Of a stretch of 64,000 nucleotides of DNA, positions 27,240 through 35,613 are shown one piece after another. Position numbers and translations under genes: made by a program. Source of the DNA: Verrucomicrobiaceae bacterium (GTDB lineage: Bacteria > Verrucomicrobiota > Verrucomicrobiia > Verrucomicrobiales > Verrucomicrobiaceae); the NCBI GenBank assembly GCA_016795365.1, contig JAEUHN010000017.1:248001-312000 (forward strand), given 5' to 3'. Each line of letters opens with the position of its first letter. The stretch's first letter is position 1. A model generated the notes under the pieces. The model searched no databases. It was not told the DNA's origin and saw only the letters and a program-made list of their open reading frames with translations.

Positions 27240-28478
27240 TTAACGAACTTCGCCACCGCCCCAGTTGAAGCCGAACTGGCCCCACACACTGTGAGCATCG
27301 CCGAAGTCGTTGCTGTGATCATAGTTGTATTGCACGCGGAACATGATGGTCCGGGCGCTGTTGAGGTAATACGTCACACCAGGGCTGATTCGATAGCGTT
27401 CATCAAGTCCCGCACTACGAATGCCAGAGACATACTCGCCACGGAGCCCGACTTCCAGGTTGTTCGCCCAGCCGTAGCGGATGTCTGAGTAGATGCCGAA
27501 CTCGTCGAACGAGCCCGTGTGCGGAGCTTCTTCATGCTCCTCGCCTTCCTCGTGCTCCTCCTCTTCCTCGCCAGGCAGGTGGCCGCTGATCCCTTTGAAA
27601 TTCCGAATCATGGCCTCTGTGCGCCAGCGGAACCAACTGCCACCTTTTTCGTAGCCATTCTCGCGCCACTGGTATTCGAAGTGCGCACCATAGACCTGCG
27701 TGGTCTTGCCCCACACATTGTCGCCCCAGGCTCCTGAAAGTCCGGCACGCATCTGGTGAAAGTCGTCGTGATCGAACTGGTTCGTCCAGTTGGCTGCGAC
27801 AATCAGATCGCTAAAGCTCGCTCCTTCTGCTTCGAACTCGTGCTCTTCTTCCTCGGCTCCATGACTGTGCTCCTCCAACTCTGGAGCCTCGCCCACGCTG
27901 GCTGACAAGACCGACGTCCATGACGTAGGCAAGGTCCAGGTGACCTCACCTCCGATCGTGCGCAGACCATCGTCACCGAGGAATCGTCCGCTGACGAGGT
28001 ATTGATCCGCCCAGTCAAAGCCATGGGGGTGGTAGGTATTGTGCAGGCCGAAACGGTTGTAGTAGCGTCCGCCACGAACCTCGAGGCCGCCCGGAAGGTC
28101 CTTGAGCTTGCCGAACCATTCTTCGAATTCGCCCGCCCAGTCGTCGTTGAAGTCGATCTTCGCCGCGTAAGTGCCAAAAGCCTCGAAGTGCTTCCCCAGC
28201 CTCGCCGAGGTGCCGAACTCGATGTTCTGCACCGTGATGCCTTCGCGATCAGGGTCGTGATGCCCCACAGTGAGGGATGCTGGATCGACGCTGGAATCTC
28301 CGATCGCCGAGTGAAAGTGAAGGTGAGGGAAAAGCACTCCGCCCAGCCCCACACCATCGCCGGTGAGCCAGTTCGGCGACTCTGCAGGAGCCGGAGACGA
28401 GACCGGAGGTGAGCCAGCGAGCAAGCAAAGTGGAAGCACGCTGAGCAGGGCGGTGAGGAGAGGGCGAGAAGCGGGCAT
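27240..28478 (-). CDS. Outer-membrane beta-barrel protein with His/Glu-rich loops, probably zinc uptake
   Basis: This 412-residue secreted protein starts at ATG 28478 with a signal peptide ending near LAGSPP. The body has alternating aromatic strands (GGRYYNRFGLHNTYHPHGF, VYGAHFEYQWRENGYEKGG) and ends with strands finishing FGFNWGGG, as in barrel porins. Two loops are crowded with His and acidic residues: EEHSHGAEEEEHEFEAEG and EEEEEHEEGEEHEE. Such loops are expected to capture zinc. It is first in an operon with the ZnuA-like gene and sits behind a candidate Zur site. The exact transport mechanism is not shown by sequence. Confidence 0.75.
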   Translation of the reverse strand: MPASRPLLTALLSVLPLCLLAGSPPVSSPAPAESPNWLTGDGVGLGGVLFPHLHFHSAIGDSSVDPASLTVGHHDPDREGITVQNIEFGTSARLGKHFEAFGTYAAKIDFNDDWAGEFEEWFGKLKDLPGGLEVRGGRYYNRFGLHNTYHPHGFDWADQYLVSGRFLGDDGLRTIGGEVTWTLPTSWTSVLSASVGEAPELEEHSHGAEEEEHEFEAEGASFSDLIVAANWTNQFDHDDFHQMRAGLSGAWGDNVWGKTTQVYGAHFEYQWRENGYEKGGSWFRWRTEAMIRNFKGISGHLPGEEEEEHEEGEEHEEAPHTGSFDEFGIYSDIRYGWANNLEVGLRGEYVSGIRSAGLDERYRISPGVTYYLNSARTIMFRVQYNYDHSNDFGDAHSVWGQFGFNWGGGEVR

Positions 28479-28486
28479 GCAGAATT

Positions 28487-28507
28487 AAATGCAACTAAAT
28501 TGCACTT
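28487..28507 (-). promoter_or_regulatory. Candidate Zur/Fur-family operator
   Basis: An inverted repeat has arms AAATGCAA (28487-28494) and TTGCACTT (28500-28507), with 7 of 8 bases complementary, separated by CTAAA. It lies 8 bases upstream of the start codon of the outer-membrane gene in the zinc operon. A 21-base A/T-flanked dyad with TGCAA/TTGCA cores has the size expected for a Fur-family dimer site. Assignment to Zur rests on the gene content. Confidence 0.55.
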
Positions 28508-28577
28508 GGTCAAGCCCGGGAATGTTCGCTTCGCGTTCACGCATTTCCTGCTGCGCGTCGCCATCCCGACGAAATGC

Positions 28578-28605
28578 TTGCGCCGAAATTCCCGAATGCT
28601 ACACA
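28578..28605 (+). promoter_or_regulatory. Candidate promoter of tRNA-Pro
   Basis: A -35-like TTGCGC (28578-28583) and -10-like TACACA (28600-28605) are separated by 16 bases. Transcription would begin near 28612 and give a leader of about 36 bases before the tRNA. It is a moderate match to the sigma-70 consensus. Confidence 0.35.
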
Positions 28606-28647
28606 TCGCGCACCGATGGACGTCAGCAGTTCGCTGTCGCCTTTTTT

Positions 28648-28713
<66 letters not shown>

Positions 28714-28724
<11 letters not shown>

Positions 28725-28766
28725 ATCACTTTTATTATGGATGATTGGTCGGTGACTTTCGGGCTG
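28714..28766. repeat. Inverted partial copy of the tRNA-Pro 3' end
   Basis: The tRNA end plus four bases (CCGACCAATCA, 28718-28728) is repeated perfectly in inverted form at 28742-28752. Beyond it, CGGGCTG at 28760-28766 is the inverse of the acceptor strand CAGCCCG at 28714-28720. The inverted copy therefore differs from the original by about ten inserted bases. It may act as a hairpin after the tRNA or mark a past rearrangement at this site. Confidence 0.55.
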
Positions 28767-28875
28767 CCAGGAACATCTACGAGTTCGGTTGAGGCGGCAT
28801 TTTTTGGCGCTGAACCACCACTGATGATCCAACCCAGGGTGCGTGATCGGATCATCGAAGGGCCGTGTTTTGACT

Positions 28876-29826
28876 TCAGACGGCACCACTGGAGGGCAGG
28901 TGAGCAAGTGTGGTCTTCTTCGGCCACACCAGGGAGGCCACCACGGAGCTGGCGAGGATCAAGACGATGACGCCGAGCGAGAGGTGGGTATCGATTTTCC
29001 ACTCGGTGTGCCCGAGCAGCATCTTCACGCCGACAAAGGTGAGCACCACACCCAGTCCGAGCTTGAGGTAGTGGAACTTGTCCATCACGCCAGCCAGGGC
29101 GAAGTAGAGAGAACGCAGGCCAAGGATGGCGAAGACGTTCGACGTATAGACGATGAACGGATCCTTGGTGACGGCAAAGATGGCGGGGATCGAATCGACG
29201 GCGAAGATCACGTCCGAAATCTCCACAAGCAGCAGCACGATGAAGAGCGGTGTGGCGTGGCGGATGCCGTTCTGACGGACGAAGAATTTGTCCTCACGGT
29301 AGTCGCTCGTGACGGGCATGAGCCGCTTGAACCAGCGCACCACGGGATTGGCCTCGGGATGGAACTCTTCCTCTTTTTTGAAGATCATCTTTAGTCCCGT
29401 GATGATGAGGAAGGCGCCGAAGAGGTAGATCACCCAGATGAACTTGGTGATCAATGCCGCGCCGACGGCGATCATGACGGCTCGCATCACCAGGGCACCA
29501 AGAATGCCCCAGAAAAGCACCTTGTGCTGATACTTGGCGGGCACAGAGAAGTAGCTGAAGAGCAACGCAAAGACGAAGACGTTGTCCACGCTCAGGGACT
29601 TCTCGATCACATAGCCAGTGAGGAACTGGATGCCTTTCTCGCTGCCGCCATAGTGCCACACGCCGAGATTGAAAAGCATCGCCAGCGTGATCCAGACGAT
29701 AGTCCAGGCGATCGATTCCTTGAAGGTGACGGCGTGTGCCTTGCGATGAAACACACCCAGATCAAGGGCGAGCATGAGAAGCACGAAGAGATTGAATCCG
29801 ATCCAGAGCCAGAGGTTATCAGTCAT
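28876..29826 (-). CDS. TerC/Alx-family membrane protein
   Basis: This 316-residue protein has about nine hydrophobic helices. TerC-family landmarks are [19 protein letters not shown] (Asn-Asp acidic helix), [20 protein letters not shown] and [14 protein letters not shown]. Family members include E. coli Alx and TerC, linked to manganese export and tellurite tolerance. No yybP-ykoY riboswitch precedes it, because the gap to the upstream M50 gene is only 15 bases and the two are probably co-transcribed. The substrate is likely a divalent metal, by family. Confidence 0.92.
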   Translation of the reverse strand: MTDNLWLWIGFNLFVLLMLALDLGVFHRKAHAVTFKESIAWTIVWITLAMLFNLGVWHYGGSEKGIQFLTGYVIEKSLSVDNVFVFALLFSYFSVPAKYQHKVLFWGILGALVMRAVMIAVGAALITKFIWVIYLFGAFLIITGLKMIFKKEEEFHPEANPVVRWFKRLMPVTSDYREDKFFVRQNGIRHATPLFIVLLLVEISDVIFAVDSIPAIFAVTKDPFIVYTSNVFAILGLRSLYFALAGVMDKFHYLKLGLGVVLTFVGVKMLLGHTEWKIDTHLSLGVIVLILASSVVASLVWPKKTTLAHLPSSGAV

Positions 29827-29841
29827 GTGTTAAGGGAGGTG

Positions 29842-30981
29842 TTAGGCGTGTTTGAGGTGGGGTTTGAGGGCAAAGCGGAGCGACAGGTTCGTGTAACCGG
29901 GATTTAAAGCGCCAGCACTGCGGAGTAGATGCAGTTCATGGATGTTCTCGGCGGTCAGGATGCCCGTGAGCCTTCCTTTGTGGAGCACGGCGATGGGGAA
30001 AGTGCCTTCCGTCCGAGCATCGGTAAGTGCAACATCCAGGAGTTCGCCTTCCTCAAAAGCGTCGAAGGACGTTCGCATGACGTCCACCACGAGAGTGTCA
30101 GGATCGTGCTCGCGAATCGCGGCAAAGACATCCTCGCTCGTGAGCATACCGATCGCACGTCCGTCGTGATTGATGACTGGGAAGTCCTGCTGCGAGGTCG
30201 CGAGGATGAGGCGTGATACATCTCCCAGCGTGCTGTGGGAAGACACGCTGGCGAAATCGGTCACCATGGCCTCCCGGACGGTGACGCCGTGGAAGGCCGA
30301 CTTCATCGATGACGCATTGGCCTCCTGGCTCGCACCCATCCAGACGAAGAACGCGATCACCAGCAGCATGGGATTGCCGAACAGACCGGCGATGCCAAAA
30401 ACGGCCGCCATGCCCTTGCCGATCGTCGCTGCAATCCGGGTGGCGCGTGCGTGATCGAGTTTCATGGCCAGCAGGGCGCGAAGAACGCGCCCGCCGTCCA
30501 TCGGGAAGGCAGGCAGCATATTGAAGGCGACCAGGCCTAGATTCACAGCGAGCAGACGTTCAGCCAGATTGCCATGGACGGGACCTATCTGGGACAGGGG
30601 CTCCCAGGTGCCGGTCAATGTGAGCCACAAGGCGAGGCCGAGAGCGATCACCACATTGACCGCCGGACCCGCCAGGGCTACCCAAAGTTCCTGGGAGGGC
30701 TTGTCCGGCATGCGTTCGAGGCTGGCCACACCGCCGAAGGGCAGAAGAATGATGTCGCGAGTGCCTATGCCGAACTTTCTGGCCATCAGCGCATGGCCAT
30801 ACTCATGAAGCAGCACACAACCGAACAAGAGGATGAAGAAAACCATGCCGCCGAGAGCATCGGCCAGGTTCTGCCCTGCCATCCAGTGCGATGCGCCGAT
30901 GAAGGCGAGCAGGACCAGGAAGGTGAGGTGGATGTAAACGTCGATGCCGAGGAACCGGCCCAGTTTGAATGACCATTTCAT
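29842..30981 (-). CDS. M50 site-2-type metalloprotease with CBS domains
   Basis: This 379-residue intramembrane protease has six or so hydrophobic segments. The zinc site is H59-E-Y-G-H63 in LLHEYGHALMARKFG, and the third ligand D162 is in NMLPAFPMDGGRVLRA. The C-terminal ~150 residues form a CBS-domain pair (VREAMVTDFASVSSHSTLGD, VVDVMRTSFDAFEEGEL). This matches the SpoIVFB-like subgroup, in which CBS domains may sense adenine nucleotides. The cleaved substrate is unknown. It heads a two-gene operon with terC. Confidence 0.92.
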   Translation of the reverse strand: MKWSFKLGRFLGIDVYIHLTFLVLLAFIGASHWMAGQNLADALGGMVFFILLFGCVLLHEYGHALMARKFGIGTRDIILLPFGGVASLERMPDKPSQELWVALAGPAVNVVIALGLALWLTLTGTWEPLSQIGPVHGNLAERLLAVNLGLVAFNMLPAFPMDGGRVLRALLAMKLDHARATRIAATIGKGMAAVFGIAGLFGNPMLLVIAFFVWMGASQEANASSMKSAFHGVTVREAMVTDFASVSSHSTLGDVSRLILATSQQDFPVINHDGRAIGMLTSEDVFAAIREHDPDTLVVDVMRTSFDAFEEGELLDVALTDARTEGTFPIAVLHKGRLTGILTAENIHELHLLRSAGALNPGYTNLSLRFALKPHLKHA

Positions 30982-31070
30982 AACGCCCGGATGCTAGGTC
31001 CTGGCGTGGATCGAGATAGTCGAATTGAGCGAATAAACTCTTCGAAATAGCCGAAGTAATGGCGCTCGAG

Positions 31071-31568
31071 TCACGGTGTCTTGAGAACTGGTGAAGAGGA
31101 GGCTTCGATCTTCTTCTGCAATTCCAGGACAAAGTCGCGATCAGCGCTGGAGAGCTTCTCGAGGGGCACTTCGTGAGGCACCTTGGACGCCAGGAGCCGG
31201 ACTTTGCCGGCCTTGATCACGGTGGGCTTGCCTTGAATCGGAGGCGGAGCAGGGGAAGGCTGGGTCGCATCTTTGCGGGTCTCGGTCACGGTTTCCTCGA
31301 AGGCGATGAGTGATGCCAGGAGAGGGCGTCCATCGGTGCTCGTCCACTGCCGGACCGGCGACAACGAGAGGTAGGTGACAGTGCGAATGATGGTATCGGA
31401 TGGCTTGGGCTGGGCGAGGCCAACGGTTGCTCCACCTCCTCCGCCAACGGCGCTGCTGGAACTCGAGGTGCTGGTGCCAACGCCACGGGTCTTGAACTTC
31501 GTTGGCGTGGTGGGCACGACTTGGGCCTGGGCGGTGGCCACGATCAGGCAAAGGATCAACCATTTCAT
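31071..31568 (-). CDS. Small secreted protein with SHD1-like C-terminus
   Basis: This 165-residue protein starts at ATG 31568 with a signal peptide ending at ATAQAQ. A Ser/Gly-rich linker follows (TSTSSSSSAVGGGGGATVG), then a strand-rich middle. The C-terminal stretch VPLEKLSSADRDFVLELQKK resembles the end of the SHD1 domain, common in planctomycete and verrucomicrobial secreted proteins. It is divergent from the heparinase-like gene, which begins with a similar domain. The function is unknown. Confidence 0.75.
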   Translation of the reverse strand: MKWLILCLIVATAQAQVVPTTPTKFKTRGVGTSTSSSSSAVGGGGGATVGLAQPKPSDTIIRTVTYLSLSPVRQWTSTDGRPLLASLIAFEETVTETRKDATQPSPAPPPIQGKPTVIKAGKVRLLASKVPHEVPLEKLSSADRDFVLELQKKIEASSSPVLKTP

Positions 31569-31713
31569 GGGGCCATCGTAGCGGAGGGCTTCATGCCGGT
31601 GCAAGCCTGTTCCAAGGCCACACCACGCACATACTTCGCACTTGACCCGACGAATGGAAACTGGTGCTGTAAGGACCGCCCTTTTCGGCGCGTGAATGAA
31701 GCCCCTTTCCGCC

Positions 31714-34116
31714 ATGAACCGTCTCTTGATCCCCACATTGTTGTTGAGCTTGCTGTTGTCCGTAACGCAGGCTCAAGAAGTTCGTCAATGGACGGACAAG
31801 GCAACCGGCAAGCAGATCGAAGCCAGCATGGTCAGTGCCGATCCAAAGGCCCGCACGGTGACCATTCAGCGCAAGGACGGTCAGAGTTTCACCTTGCCGG
31901 TGGATCGCTTGGTGGACGCCGATCTGGCCTATATCAAAGCGAGTCTCAGCGCTCCGGCACCTGCGGCACCTGCGGCACCTGCGGCTCCGGGGGCTCCACC
32001 CGCCGCCACACCTGCGCCTACGGCACCCAAGACCACCGCAGCTCCGGCGGGCAAGCCAGCGGCACCGGTCGGTGCCCCCGCTCCACCCCGTCCAGCGGTC
32101 GTGGTCACTCCGGCCAAGAAGTTCAAGTATCCGGCTGGGGGTGCCATTCTGGGTGCGGTCAAGAAGGTGCGTCCTCGCATGATTTACACCGCCGAGGGCT
32201 TTGCCGCGATGAAGGCACGTTCGGCTTCCGATCCCTTCTCGCAGAAGCTCCTGGCCAGCATGAAAGCGACAGGGGAGAAATTGCTGGAGCTTCCCGAGTT
32301 GGTCCAGGTGCGTGGTGAGGCGGCGCGAGCGGGTTCAGATCCCAGTTCTAAGATGCTCTTCCACATGCCGTTGCTCGCTGTGCTCAATTACTGCGAGGGC
32401 GATCCGCGTTGGAAAGATTATGCGGCCCGCGAAATGGTTTCGGTCGCGTCCTTCACCAACTGGCATCCCGAGGAGCCTGAGATCTGCGCCCAGTTCCTGT
32501 GGTCGATGTCCTGGGGCTACGATTGGTTCCACGACGCCATGAATGAAGAGCAGCGCAAGAAGGTGCGGGCTGCGATTCGTGAGCTGGGCATTGACGCCCT
32601 TGCCGCTCATCTCAAGGGCGAACCGCTTCCACCGACCACCAAGCGGCCCGAGCCTGGCGTGACGGCCACGCCAGACAAGAATCCTCCCAAGGGCAAGGCC
32701 AAGAAGGCGGACGATGACGATGGTCCCGTGAGCACGGAAGAGATGCTGATGAGTGGTGCGCTGCTTCACGCGGCCATCGCGCTCGCAGACGACGAGCCCA
32801 ATACGGCGGGTCCTGCCGCGACGCTGGGTGCCAAGTTTTTCGGCCGTGGCATCAAAGGGTTCGCTCCTGATGGCATCTGGCATGAGGGCCTCTTCTCGGG
32901 TGACAAGGTCCTCGACATGGTGGCCAGTCTGATTATGACGCTGCGCTCGTCATCTGGGGCGGACTTTGGCCTCAGCACTGTGGAAGGGCTTCCGCAAGCC
33001 GGTGTGGCACGCATGCACCTGACTTCGACGAATCGCCGCGACATCTTCAACTTTGGTGACAGCGAGCGCTCCGATCTTAGCCGCAACTGGGTCACTAGCT
33101 TCCTTGCCTCGCTGTATGGCAATCCGGGCGTGCCGGCCGCGGTCGCCCCAGGGCCGCAGAGTCCAGACGGCACGTTCATGGGCATGGCCGGGCTGATGCT
33201 TTATCACAACCCGCACATTGCGGGCTATGGGACGGCGGATACGCTGGACGCTGGATTTGCTGGAGCCCAGGTGGCGACGCTGCGCAGTTCGTGGACAGAT
33301 CCGAAAGGCTACTTCGTGGCCCTCAAGGGCGGCGACAATTCCAAGGATGGTGCCCAGCTCGACCTCGGCACCTTTGTGCTGGATGCGGGCGGTGTCCGCT
33401 GGGGGATCGAACTGGGTGCCGAGGGTGACCGCGCGCCTGGCATGTCCATTGCAGCCACGGCGAAGAAGTTCGAGCTGTATCGCGAGAACACCTTTGGCCA
33501 AAACACCTGGAGATTTAAAGGTGCAGGTGCTGATGATGACGACAAGGGCAAGGCAAAGGGCAATGCTCCGAAAGGCAAGGCACCTGTGATCACGGTGCCG
33601 CCCGGGAATCAGCCCCATGACGCGACGGCCGAGATCATTGGATTCTCGAGCACTCCGGATAAAGGTATGGCTCTGGTGGACTTGTCGAAGGCCTATTCCC
33701 GCTATGCCAAGCCTCTGACGCGTGGTGTGATGATGGTGCGCGGTCCCAAGCCCTTTGTGATCATGCAGGATGAGTTGAAGGTGAAAGGCTCGTCGGAGCC
33801 CGCATGGATCATGCACACCCGGGCTGAAGTGAGCACCAATGGAAACAAGGCTGTGCTCAAGAGTGGCGGGCAAACGCTCACGGTCACGGTGCTCTCGCCA
33901 GCGGGAGCTTCCATCTTCAGTGAGGCTCTCAGCGACGATGACAAATCTCTGAAGACCTCCGAGCAGGTCGGCAGTTTCAAAGGCATCAGCATCCTGAAGA
34001 TTCCTCTGACCGATCCCAAGGGTGATCACACGGTGACTGTCAGCTTCTCGTTGGGCGAAGAGCCTCCCGCCGCTGCGGTGGTTCCCCTCGCTCAATGGAT
34101 TCCCAAGAAGAAGTAG
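31714..34116 (+). CDS. SHD1-heparinase II/III-like secreted protein
   Basis: This is an 800-residue protein. ATG 31714 gives the tighter signal peptide (LLLSLLLSVTQAQ); an ATG at 31696 is possible. The N-terminal SHD1 domain includes VRQWTDKATGKQIEA and LPVDRLVDADLAYIKAS. A linker of Ala/Pro repeats (residues about 80-125) follows. The central region is an alpha-toroid typical of alginate/heparin lyases (LNYCEGDPRWKDYAAREM, FLWSMSWGYDWFHDAM). The C-terminal beta region (VATLRSSWTDPKGYFVALKG, GAQLDLGTFVLDAGGVRWG) fits heparinase II/III-like folds. It probably degrades or binds an acidic polysaccharide; an Asp-rich insertion (KKADDDDGPV) interrupts the toroid. Confidence 0.8.
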   Translation: MNRLLIPTLLLSLLLSVTQAQEVRQWTDKATGKQIEASMVSADPKARTVTIQRKDGQSFTLPVDRLVDADLAYIKASLSAPAPAAPAAPAAPGAPPAATPAPTAPKTTAAPAGKPAAPVGAPAPPRPAVVVTPAKKFKYPAGGAILGAVKKVRPRMIYTAEGFAAMKARSASDPFSQKLLASMKATGEKLLELPELVQVRGEAARAGSDPSSKMLFHMPLLAVLNYCEGDPRWKDYAAREMVSVASFTNWHPEEPEICAQFLWSMSWGYDWFHDAMNEEQRKKVRAAIRELGIDALAAHLKGEPLPPTTKRPEPGVTATPDKNPPKGKAKKADDDDGPVSTEEMLMSGALLHAAIALADDEPNTAGPAATLGAKFFGRGIKGFAPDGIWHEGLFSGDKVLDMVASLIMTLRSSSGADFGLSTVEGLPQAGVARMHLTSTNRRDIFNFGDSERSDLSRNWVTSFLASLYGNPGVPAAVAPGPQSPDGTFMGMAGLMLYHNPHIAGYGTADTLDAGFAGAQVATLRSSWTDPKGYFVALKGGDNSKDGAQLDLGTFVLDAGGVRWGIELGAEGDRAPGMSIAATAKKFELYRENTFGQNTWRFKGAGADDDDKGKAKGNAPKGKAPVITVPPGNQPHDATAEIIGFSSTPDKGMALVDLSKAYSRYAKPLTRGVMMVRGPKPFVIMQDELKVKGSSEPAWIMHTRAEVSTNGNKAVLKSGGQTLTVTVLSPAGASIFSEALSDDDKSLKTSEQVGSFKGISILKIPLTDPKGDHTVTVSFSLGEEPPAAAVVPLAQWIPKKK

Positions 34117-34230
34117 CGTGTGCCAGCTGGGGCTGATGGTGGCAGGACGAGTGTCTGGAACTCTGTCCGCCCTGAATCGGCGGCAGCGTTGGTGAGCGGT
34201 CGGGTGACGATCGTTCGCTGAAAGTGCGGC

Positions 34231-35412
34231 TTAGAGCGAGATCTTCATCGCACTCGCTGCCTTGTGCGCCTTCGCACGAGCTTCATTCACATCAGCCCCA
34301 CGTGCGAGCGTCACTGCCATCCGACGCTGGCCGCTGACGTTGGGCTTGCCAAACAAGCGCAACTGCGAATCTGGCTGTGCCAGCACCTCGGCCAGATTGC
34401 CGAACTGAACCTCACTCGATTCACCCTCCACCAGCACTGCACACGAGGCCGACGGTCCATGCTGATGAATGTTCGGAATCGGCAGCCCCAGGATCGCTCG
34501 AACATGCAGCGCGAACTCGGACAGGTCCTGTGAGATCAAGGTGACGAGCCCGGTGTCATGCGGACGTGGCGAGACTTCACTGAAAATGACGTCATCGCCT
34601 TTCACAAACATTTCCACACCGAACAAGCCGCGGCCACCCAACGCCTCGGTGATTGAGCCAGCCATGTGCTCGGCAGCGGCGATTGCCTTGTTGCTCATTG
34701 GATGCGGCTGCCAGGACTCACGGTAGTCGCCCTTGATCTGTGTGTGCCCCACGGGCGCACAGAAGGAAGTGCCGCCCGCGTGGCGGACCGTGAGCATCGT
34801 GATCTCGTAATCGAAATCGACGAAGCCCTCGACGATCACCTTGCCCTTGCCGGCACGTCCGCCTTCCTGCGCATACTGCCACGCCTTGGCCATGTCGGCC
34901 TCGCTTTTCACCACGCTCTGCCCTTTGCCGCTGCTCGACATGATGGGCTTGATCACGCAGGGGAAACCAATCTCTAGCACTGCCGCATTGTATTCATCCA
35001 CAGTGCTTGCGAATTTGTAGGCTGAGGTCCTGAGACTGAGTTGTTCGGCGGCGAGACGACGAATGCCCTCGCGGTTCATCGTCAGCTTCGCCGCGCGTGC
35101 GGTAGGGATCACAGTGAAGCCTTCGCTTTCCAGTTCAACGAGCGTGTCTGTCGCAATCGCTTCAATCTCCGGCACGATGAAGTTCGGCTTTTCCTTCTCG
35201 ATCAGGTCACGCAGCGCCTGCCCGTCCAGCATGGAGATGACGTAGTGTCGGTGCGCCACCTGCATTGCAGGTGCATTCTCGTAGCGGTCCACCGCGATGA
35301 CTTCCACACCGAGGCGCTGGAGTTCGATGACCACTTCCTTGCCCAGCTCACCAGAGCCGAGCAGCATGACTTTCGTGGCCGAGGGTGAAAGAGGGGTGCC
35401 GATCTTGGACAT
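34231..35412 (-). CDS. purT: Formate-dependent GAR transformylase PurT
   Basis: This 393-residue ATP-grasp enzyme makes formyl-GAR from formate, ATP and GAR in purine synthesis. ATG 35412 gives the expected length (E. coli 392); the frame upstream is open but unlike the family. Landmarks are [51 protein letters not shown], and [20 protein letters not shown] followed by [14 protein letters not shown]. No defect is visible. Confidence 0.96.
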   Translation of the reverse strand: MSKIGTPLSPSATKVMLLGSGELGKEVVIELQRLGVEVIAVDRYENAPAMQVAHRHYVISMLDGQALRDLIEKEKPNFIVPEIEAIATDTLVELESEGFTVIPTARAAKLTMNREGIRRLAAEQLSLRTSAYKFASTVDEYNAAVLEIGFPCVIKPIMSSSGKGQSVVKSEADMAKAWQYAQEGGRAGKGKVIVEGFVDFDYEITMLTVRHAGGTSFCAPVGHTQIKGDYRESWQPHPMSNKAIAAAEHMAGSITEALGGRGLFGVEMFVKGDDVIFSEVSPRPHDTGLVTLISQDLSEFALHVRAILGLPIPNIHQHGPSASCAVLVEGESSEVQFGNLAEVLAQPDSQLRLFGKPNVSGQRRMAVTLARGADVNEARAKAHKAASAMKISL

Positions 35413-35613
35413 GCAGCGAGTTAGCTGCGCTCTTCCGCCTTTGCAATGGGCGAAGCTACGCTTGCGATAGGGAAGCCTGTGCCGATGGCTGCGCAGGTCG
35501 ATCTGGGCACGCATAGAAGGCTGTAGGGACCGAAAAGATGGCAAACGGTGTCACAAGGTTACGGCATTTCCGTTATACCACGGCGACTCTTCAAAACTCT
35601 CGGTTCGACCACC

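Noticed and set aside
29827-29841. Possible manganese riboswitch before terC
   Set aside because: The gap to the upstream gene is only 15 bases, too short for a yybP-ykoY element.
31950-32040. Apparent DNA repeat of CACCTGCGG units
   Set aside because: It encodes the Ala/Pro linker of the heparinase-like protein and is explained by low-complexity coding.
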